The notes under the pieces: generated by a model | Told to the model about the DNA's origin: nothing | What the model saw: only the letters and a program-made list of their open reading frames with translations | The model's database searches: none | Program-made: the position numbers and the translations under genes | Part shown: in pieces, positions 61,856-64,000 of the stretch | Numbering within the stretch: the stretch's first letter is position 1 | Layout of the letters: the number at the start of each line of letters is the position of its first letter | Origin: Gynuella sp. | GTDB lineage: Bacteria; Pseudomonadota; Gammaproteobacteria; Pseudomonadales; Natronospirillaceae | Length of the DNA stretch: 64,000 nt | Direction of reading: 5' to 3' | Assembly: GCA_028282465.1 (NCBI GenBank) | Contig: JANQHX010000063.1 | Span: 1 to 64,000 of the forward strand

Positions 61856-62944
61856 ATGTCTTCTGAATCTCTTGTTCTGCAACAGCTTTCAACCTTGTCT
61901 GACCCCTACTCTGGAAAATCAATTACCGACACCGCGAATAGCCTTGATGTGTCGGTTGACCAAGGTTCGATTAAGGTAGCAGCGGTGTGGCCATATCCAA
62001 TCGGTAATTTTGGGGAAGGGTTGAAGTCTTTACTTAAATCCAACCTGGAATTGGAGTTTGAAGGGTTCAGCGTCGAAATCGACCTAGCTTGGAAAGTTGA
62101 TGCCCAAAGCATAGGCAATAATAAAGCTGCCTTAGATGGCGTAAAAAATATTATTGCGGTTGCTTCTGGTAAGGGCGGTGTAGGTAAAAGCACCACAACG
62201 GTTAACTTGGCTCTCGCGCTCGCCTCTGAAGGTGCCAGGGTTGGTATATTAGATGCCGATATCTACGGCCCTTCTCAAGGCATGATGCTGGGTGTTGACC
62301 CTGAAACCCGTCCAGAGACGATAGACAACCAGTGGTTTAAACCCGTTATGGCTCAGGGCTTACAAACCATGTCTATGGCTTATCTAGTTACGGAAAAAAC
62401 ACCCATGGTCTGGCGCGGCCCTATGGTGAGCGGTGCTCTTCAGCAGCTAATTCGTCAAACCAAATGGGATAATCTTGATTACTTAATGGTCGATATGCCT
62501 CCAGGTACTGGTGACATTCAGCTGACTTTTTCACAGCAGGTTCCAGCAACCGGTTCAGTCATCGTAACCACACCACAGGATATCGCATTACTGGATGCCA
62601 AAAAGGGTATTGAGATGTTTAGTAAAGTATCTATTCCGGTGATTGGTGTGATCGAAAACATGGCAGTGCATGTGTGTTCGAATTGTGGTCATGAGGAACA
62701 CATTTTTGGAGAGGCTGGCGGCAATCGTATCGCCGAAGAATATGGCACTGAGCTGCTAGGCAGCATGCCTCTAGATCTGGATATCAGACTCCAATGTGAT
62801 GAAGGCAAGCCCGTTGTTATCTCAGATCCAGAAGGGTCGATTGCTCAAAAATATAAGAATGCGGCGCTCAAAATGGCTGCATTGACCGCCTGTCAAAGCA
62901 ATCTAGATGCTGTGATGCCTGAAATTGTGGTGTCTGACGATTAA
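61856..62944 (+). CDS. apbC: Iron-sulfur cluster carrier ATPase Mrp/ApbC
   Basis: A 362-residue P-loop ATPase that carries and delivers [4Fe-4S] clusters. An N-terminal DUF59-like region (about 1-90) is followed by the deviant Walker A ASGKGGVGKSTTT and the Cys pair CSNC (HVCSNCGHEEHIFG), which bridges the cluster in the dimer. The ATG at 61856 is chosen because GGAA lies seven bases before it and the translated length fits E. coli Mrp (369 aa). Upstream TTG adds 20 unconserved residues. Confidence 0.94.
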   Translation: MSSESLVLQQLSTLSDPYSGKSITDTANSLDVSVDQGSIKVAAVWPYPIGNFGEGLKSLLKSNLELEFEGFSVEIDLAWKVDAQSIGNNKAALDGVKNIIAVASGKGGVGKSTTTVNLALALASEGARVGILDADIYGPSQGMMLGVDPETRPETIDNQWFKPVMAQGLQTMSMAYLVTEKTPMVWRGPMVSGALQQLIRQTKWDNLDYLMVDMPPGTGDIQLTFSQQVPATGSVIVTTPQDIALLDAKKGIEMFSKVSIPVIGVIENMAVHVCSNCGHEEHIFGEAGGNRIAEEYGTELLGSMPLDLDIRLQCDEGKPVVISDPEGSIAQKYKNAALKMAALTACQSNLDAVMPEIVVSDD

Positions 62945-63019
62945 CTAAATATGGTTCAAAATGAAGCCTTCTAACTTTTATGGTGTAATACCGTCAGTTA
63001 AAATAATTAGAGAACCTAC

Positions 63020-63673
63020 ATGAAAATAATAATGAAAGTGCTACTTGGCTTAAGTGTTTGCGGGTTTGCTATTGCAGAAGATATTCAAGAAGGCACGTCT
63101 GCTCTGTTTCTAAAGGCAATGGCCGGCGGGTCCCATTACTATGGCATGGTTGGATTTGGTAAATATGATGGCTTTGGCAATAACGCTGGCTATTTTGCCT
63201 ACGAAAAGTATGGCCCCAGAAAAGAACTGGAAGACAGTTTCGAAAATGAACCAGATGAGCTGTTCTATGTTGAACGATTCAGCCTAAAGGGCGAGGCTTA
63301 CGTGACCCCTGAAACCGTTGGTACCAGCTTCGTCACTGGCGCAAAGGTCGACATCTATTATGGTCAGAGTGAATTCGAGGGAGGAGGTTACCAAGTGGAT
63401 GCTTTCGGTTTGGGCATGGGTATTGTGATGAATCCTATACCTAGCTTAAAACGGTTGTATCTAACTGTTGGTGGTTCAATTGAGCCAGAGTTTCTGGCAT
63501 TAAATTGGAAATCTCCCGGCAACTATCAATACAATTGGTATGCAGAAGCTGAATTTTTTATCACTTCGAAAATCGCTGCTACATGGCAGCAGGTTTCCTT
63601 TGGGGTAGGTGATTCAGATGGCAATGAAAATATCATTAATACATCAATGCTGGGGTTAAGAGTCGCTTTTTAA
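63020..63673 (+). CDS. YfaZ-family outer-membrane protein
   Basis: A 217-residue exported protein with a signal peptide (about residues 1-19, ending FAIAED) and a beta-rich body of alternating polar and hydrophobic residues with many Gly and Tyr (GGSHYYGMVGFGKYDGFG, GAKVDIYYGQSEFEGGG, NYQYNWYAEAEFFI). It ends in a C-terminal aromatic Phe (LGLRVAF), a beta-barrel assembly signal. This is the YfaZ pattern; function unknown. Confidence 0.82.
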   Translation: MKIIMKVLLGLSVCGFAIAEDIQEGTSALFLKAMAGGSHYYGMVGFGKYDGFGNNAGYFAYEKYGPRKELEDSFENEPDELFYVERFSLKGEAYVTPETVGTSFVTGAKVDIYYGQSEFEGGGYQVDAFGLGMGIVMNPIPSLKRLYLTVGGSIEPEFLALNWKSPGNYQYNWYAEAEFFITSKIAATWQQVSFGVGDSDGNENIINTSMLGLRVAF

Positions 63674-64000
63674 AAACGGGTTCAACTCGTAAGTCAGCAT
63701 CACCAGTTCGCTGTACTCAATAAGCGCATTAACGATTCTAGGGGAAAAATCATTCCCCTTTTTTAATTTAAAATCTTCAAGTAGTTCTTCGAAGGCGCCA
63801 GGACTATTACAGTTCTTTAAAATACATTGTTCATCAAAAGCGGATGCAACCGCGACGATCTGAGCGGCTTCACTAATTTCATTTCCTTTTAGACCGTCCG
63901 GGTAGCCGGTACCGTCCCACTTTTCATGGTGATGTCTTGCCACATCTGCAGCACATTTTAGTAATGGGTTTTTGCCTCTAGATAACAATAAGCGTTCGCC
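63656..64000 (-). CDS. HD-GYP domain protein, 3' part only
   Basis: The C-terminal 114 or so residues of a cyclic-di-GMP phosphodiesterase-type HD-GYP protein. The GYP segment is intact: HHHEKWDGTGYPDGLKGNE, followed by IVAVASAFDE. The reading frame runs on to the end of the window (GERLLLSRGKNPLL upstream of the first in-window start codon), so the HD metal motif and any sensor or receiver domain lie beyond base 64000. It overlaps the end of the YfaZ gene by 18 bases on the other strand. Confidence 0.85.
   Translation of the reverse strand, partial: GERLLLSRGKNPLLKCAADVARHHHEKWDGTGYPDGLKGNEISEAAQIVAVASAFDEQCILKNCNSPGAFEELLEDFKLKKGNDFSPRIVNALIEYSELVMLTYELNPFLKSDS

Overview
The window is chromosomal DNA of a moderately AT-rich, probably marine gammaproteobacterium. 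The call rests on gene order: metG facing mrp, the rnfABCDGE block followed by nth, ffh facing ypjD-yfjD, and a znuABC/zur zinc regulon, all with gammaproteobacterial-type protein sequences. The genus cannot be fixed from the sequence.

Left edge (1-3150): the end of an integron gene-cassette array. Two complete cassettes of about 440 bp can be delimited by base-exact rules. The first carries a small tyrosine-phosphatase-like protein, the second an unknown membrane protein. Both end in attC sites that share an identical core. Beyond them are a lone PEP-CTERM protein, an unknown 142-aa gene, attC-like half-sites and the 3' scrap of a lost gene. The integrase would lie left of base 1.

3.1-6.0 kb: a divergent HxlR regulator/NTF2-fold protein pair with two palindromes between them, then a lipoprotein whose C-terminal half alternates YD-like and Asp-rich (calcium-binding-like) repeats.

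6.0-14.3 kb: a tightly overlapping ten-gene operon on the minus strand. It holds a DUF523/DUF1722 protein, photolyase, NTF2-fold protein, SDR, FAD oxidoreductase, DUF1365, a cyclopropane-synthase-like methyltransferase, DUF2878, a chalcone-isomerase-like protein and a DUF3833 lipoprotein. This is a known light/singlet-oxygen-type gene set that modifies membrane fatty acids (furan or methyl fatty acids). A candidate ECF-type promoter lies in front of it.

14.5-17.0 kb: five small minus-strand genes of the kind often found in cassettes (P-loop kinase-like, two VOC proteins, an ABM monooxygenase, GNAT), with one possible attC. 17-25 kb: a detached, divergent hisI-hisG pair, a secreted c-type-cytochrome-like DUF3365 protein, an acetyltransferase, proS, a solute-binding-like protein, glyoxalase I, a COG3146 protein and two small paralogous proteins of unknown function. 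25-36.5 kb: HIT, DUF924, PAP2 and glycosyltransferase genes, a LEA2 lipoprotein, polyphosphate:AMP phosphotransferase, ICMT-like protein, GT2, trmJ, Yip1, yfjD and ypjD.

36.6-51.2 kb: ffh with an unusual MPPGG-repeat tail; a zinc regulon (COG0523 GTPase, zur, znuA facing znuCB) with two matching Zur-type boxes; TerB-like and unknown genes; tRNA-Ser(UGA); two Nudix enzymes; a DUF4062-like/winged-helix protein; DegV; nth. 51.6-57.2 kb: the complete Rnf electron-transfer complex. 57.5-64 kb: an EAL-CBS-GGDEF protein with a degenerate EAL domain, metG, mrp, a YfaZ-like outer-membrane protein, and the 3' end of an HD-GYP gene cut by the window edge.

No insertion sequences, prophage, CRISPR array or rRNA were seen. 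The least ordinary parts are the cassette-array end, the repeat lipoprotein, the paralogous WxLKPEN proteins, the DUF4062-like protein and the hisI-hisG pair.
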